Assembly (NCBI GenBank): GCA_007117055.1
Contig: SKHH01000133.1
Location: forward strand, 1-8,998
DNA from: Lishizhenia sp.
Lineage (GTDB): Bacteria; Bacteroidota; Bacteroidia; Flavobacteriales_D; Crocinitomicaceae
Reading direction: 5' to 3'
Length of the DNA: 8,998 bases
Shown here piece after piece: positions 7,758 through 8,998 of this stretch. The position numbers and the translations under genes are program-made. A model generated the notes under the pieces. The model was not told the origin of the DNA. It saw nothing but the letters and a program-made list of their open reading frames with translations, and searched no databases. Position 1 is the first letter of the stretch; each line of letters begins with the position of its first letter.

Positions 7758-8780
7758 TTACGGCACTTCTACGCGATTAATAATTTGTTGTACAATATCA
7801 GAGGAGGTGATGTTTTCAGCCTCGGCTTCGTAGGTGATACCAATACGGTGCTGTAAAACATCTTTTGCCACAGAACGAATATCATCTGGAATAACATAAG
7901 CTCTTCCTTCTAGAAAGGCATGAGCTTTCCCTGCTAAAGCTAAATTAATACTTGCACGAGGCGAAGCAGCAAAAGCGATTAATGGCGAAAGGTTTTGTAA
8001 TTCATATGTTGCAGGTTCACGGGTAGCAAAGACTAAATCAATAATGTATTGCTCAATTTTTTCATCTAAGTAGATGGATTTTACCAATTCTCGAATGCGC
8101 AACACATCTTCGATACTTAAAATTTGTTTTGCTTGTGGAAAACCTTCTTTACGAACATTGTTGCGCAGAATGATTTTTTCTTCCTCTCTATCTGGGTAGC
8201 CTAAGTTCACTTTTAACATAAAACGATCTACCTGAGCTTCCGGAAGCGGGTAAGTACCTTCCTGTTCCACTGGGTTTTGTGTTGCAAGCACTAAAAATGG
8301 CATAGGAAGCTGAAACGTTTCATCACCTATTGTAATTTGTTTTTCTTGCATGGCTTCTAACAGAGCAGACTGAACCTTTGCAGGTGCACGATTGATTTCA
8401 TCTGCGAGCACAAAATTGGCGAAAATGGGCCCTTTGTTGACAAAAAAACTTTGCTCCTTTTGATTATAAATTAAGGTTCCCGTTACGTCTGCGGGCAGTA
8501 AATCTGGTGTAAATTGAACACGGCTAAATTCACCTCCAATACACTGAGCAAGCGTTTTGATGGCAAGTGTTTTCGCAAGCCCAGGGACACCTTCTAACAA
8601 AATATGGCCATTCGAAAATAAGGCAATGAGCAATCTATCAATCATCAGTTCTTGACCGACAATGATACGCGACATTTCTTTACGAACAAGTTGAATAATT
8701 GGAGATTCATCTTGAATTTTTGAAGCTAATTGACGAATAATTTCAGCCTGATTGAATTCACTTTCAATTTTTTCTTCCAT
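7758..8780 (-). CDS. MoxR family AAA+ ATPase
   Basis: 340 residues, full length for the family. All the expected ATPase parts are present: Walker A GVPGLAKT (64-71, Lys70), Walker B VLADEINR (124-131, Asp127 and Glu128), sensor 1 ATQNP (166-170, Asn169), an arginine-finger segment EAQVDRF (181-187, Arg186) and sensor 2 SPRAS (273-277, Arg275), followed by the C-terminal helical lid. The N-terminal 30 residues are an acidic helical lead. MoxR ATPases form hexameric rings that remodel or mature partners, usually with VWA proteins. Here the partners are likely the DUF58 protein immediately downstream and possibly the cytoplasmic domains of BatD and its relative. It is the first gene of the minus-strand unit. 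The start has no Shine-Dalgarno but an A-rich leader, as is common in Bacteroidota. Confidence 0.95.
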   Translation of the reverse strand: MEEKIESEFNQAEIIRQLASKIQDESPIIQLVRKEMSRIIVGQELMIDRLLIALFSNGHILLEGVPGLAKTLAIKTLAQCIGGEFSRVQFTPDLLPADVTGTLIYNQKEQSFFVNKGPIFANFVLADEINRAPAKVQSALLEAMQEKQITIGDETFQLPMPFLVLATQNPVEQEGTYPLPEAQVDRFMLKVNLGYPDREEEKIILRNNVRKEGFPQAKQILSIEDVLRIRELVKSIYLDEKIEQYIIDLVFATREPATYELQNLSPLIAFAASPRASINLALAGKAHAFLEGRAYVIPDDIRSVAKDVLQHRIGITYEAEAENITSSDIVQQIINRVEVP

Positions 8781-8935
8781 ATTTATGATTTACCATTATT
8801 TTTGATGCACGATCTGAATTTGTTATTTTCAGAATAGAGCAATTACAAAGATGCCCAATGATTTAACCATTCAACTTTGAGTTGCTGTTAATAAATGTTA
8901 AGTAGCGGGTTGGTATTAACTTAATTTGGCGGAAT
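8781..8935. other. Divergent intergenic region between moxR and the CxxC protein gene
   Basis: This is the only stretch in the window with no assigned gene, apart from 2-base gaps inside the operon. It separates two divergent genes and so must hold both promoters. The minus-strand promoter candidate lies at 8846-8874. For the plus strand the nearest -7 look-alike is TTAATTTG (8921-8928), without a good -33 partner. I see no strong inverted repeat, operator or riboswitch. A ten-codon minus-strand reading frame begins here at 8796. Confidence 0.6.
8846..8874 (-). promoter_or_regulatory. Predicted Bacteroidota-type promoter for the moxR-bat operon
   Basis: On the minus strand a TTG (8874-8872) is followed after 18 bases by CATCTTTG (8853-8846). 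This matches seven of eight positions of the Bacteroidota -7 element TAnnTTTG, with a -33 TTG at suitable spacing. Transcription would begin near 8839, leaving a leader of about 60 bases before the moxR ATG. It is the best match I found in this intergenic region by eye, and no other start is needed downstream because the following genes overlap or nearly touch. It is a prediction from sequence only. Confidence 0.5.
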
Positions 8936-8998
8936 ATGAGTGAAGTAGTGAAAGCAGAGGAACGTTTGTGTTTGGAGTGCGGGACAAAATTGAGGGGA
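8936..8998 (+). CDS. Small CxxC zinc-ribbon-like protein, N-terminal 21 codons only
   Basis: The ATG at 8936-8938 opens a frame that runs off the right edge. The visible peptide is MSEVVKAEERL followed by CLECGTKLRG, with Cys12 and Cys15 as a CxxC metal-binding half-site. From memory, Bacteroidota carry a short conserved family (sometimes labelled DUF2116-type Zn-ribbon) that starts this way and continues with GR.D..FC...CR, supplying the other two cysteines. That continuation is outside the window. The gene is divergent from moxR. Its function is unknown, and with 21 residues the call is tentative. Confidence 0.55.
   Translation, partial: MSEVVKAEERLCLECGTKLRG

Noticed and set aside
597..8780. 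Possible mobile island or defence system built on MoxR and VWA proteins (ternary-type systems)
   Set aside because: Gene order and motifs match the conserved Bat locus throughout, composition looks even, and there is no integrase, transposase, tRNA or direct repeat in the window.
8882..8928. Plus-strand promoter for the CxxC protein gene, with TTAATTTG at 8921-8928 as -7
   Set aside because: No TTG sits at the right spacing (the nearest are 8 or 36 bases away), and the site would leave almost no leader before the ATG at 8936.

Overview
The window most likely comes from a Bacteroidota chromosome, probably Flavobacteriia. The DNA is AT-rich, ribosome binding sites are A-rich without a clear Shine-Dalgarno, and the one credible promoter fits the Bacteroidota -33 TTG / -7 TAnnTTTG pattern. 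The gene order is that of the Bacteroidota aerotolerance (Bat) locus.

Layout. At the right edge (8936-8998, + strand) the first 21 codons of a small CxxC protein are cut by the window end. A 155-base divergent intergenic region (8781-8935) separates it from a nine-gene unit that fills the rest of the window on the minus strand. Reading from 8780 down to 1 the order is: MoxR-type AAA+ ATPase, soluble DUF58/VWA protein, membrane protein with a BatD-like layout, BatA (VWA), BatB (VWA), BatC (TPR), BatD (large periplasmic beta-domain protein), BatE (TPR plus SH3-like tail), and the first 199 codons of a lipoprotein of the siderophore/cobalamin ABC-transporter binding-protein family, cut by the left edge. 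Gaps between the nine genes are 2 bases or less, and five of the eight junctions overlap, so one polycistronic message with translational coupling is likely.

How the genes fit together. A MoxR ATPase beside DUF58 and VWA proteins resembles the MoxR/VWA chaperone pairs thought to mature or insert metal cofactors. BatA and BatB place metal-binding (MIDAS) VWA domains on the periplasmic side. BatC and BatE bring TPR scaffolds, and BatD and its smaller relative combine a secreted beta-rich part with a cytoplasmic helical part. The assembly looks like an envelope complex with an ATPase on its inner face. Its biochemical function is not settled; the name comes from an oxygen-tolerance phenotype described in Bacteroides.

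The locus is a known one. The less ordinary points are the metal-uptake-type lipoprotein gene joined to batE by a TGATG overlap, an extra N-terminal membrane helix in BatB, a probable domain-level relationship between BatD and the protein upstream of BatA, and an ATG start for batD that fuses with the batC stop codon. I saw no mobile element, CRISPR array, tRNA or rRNA.
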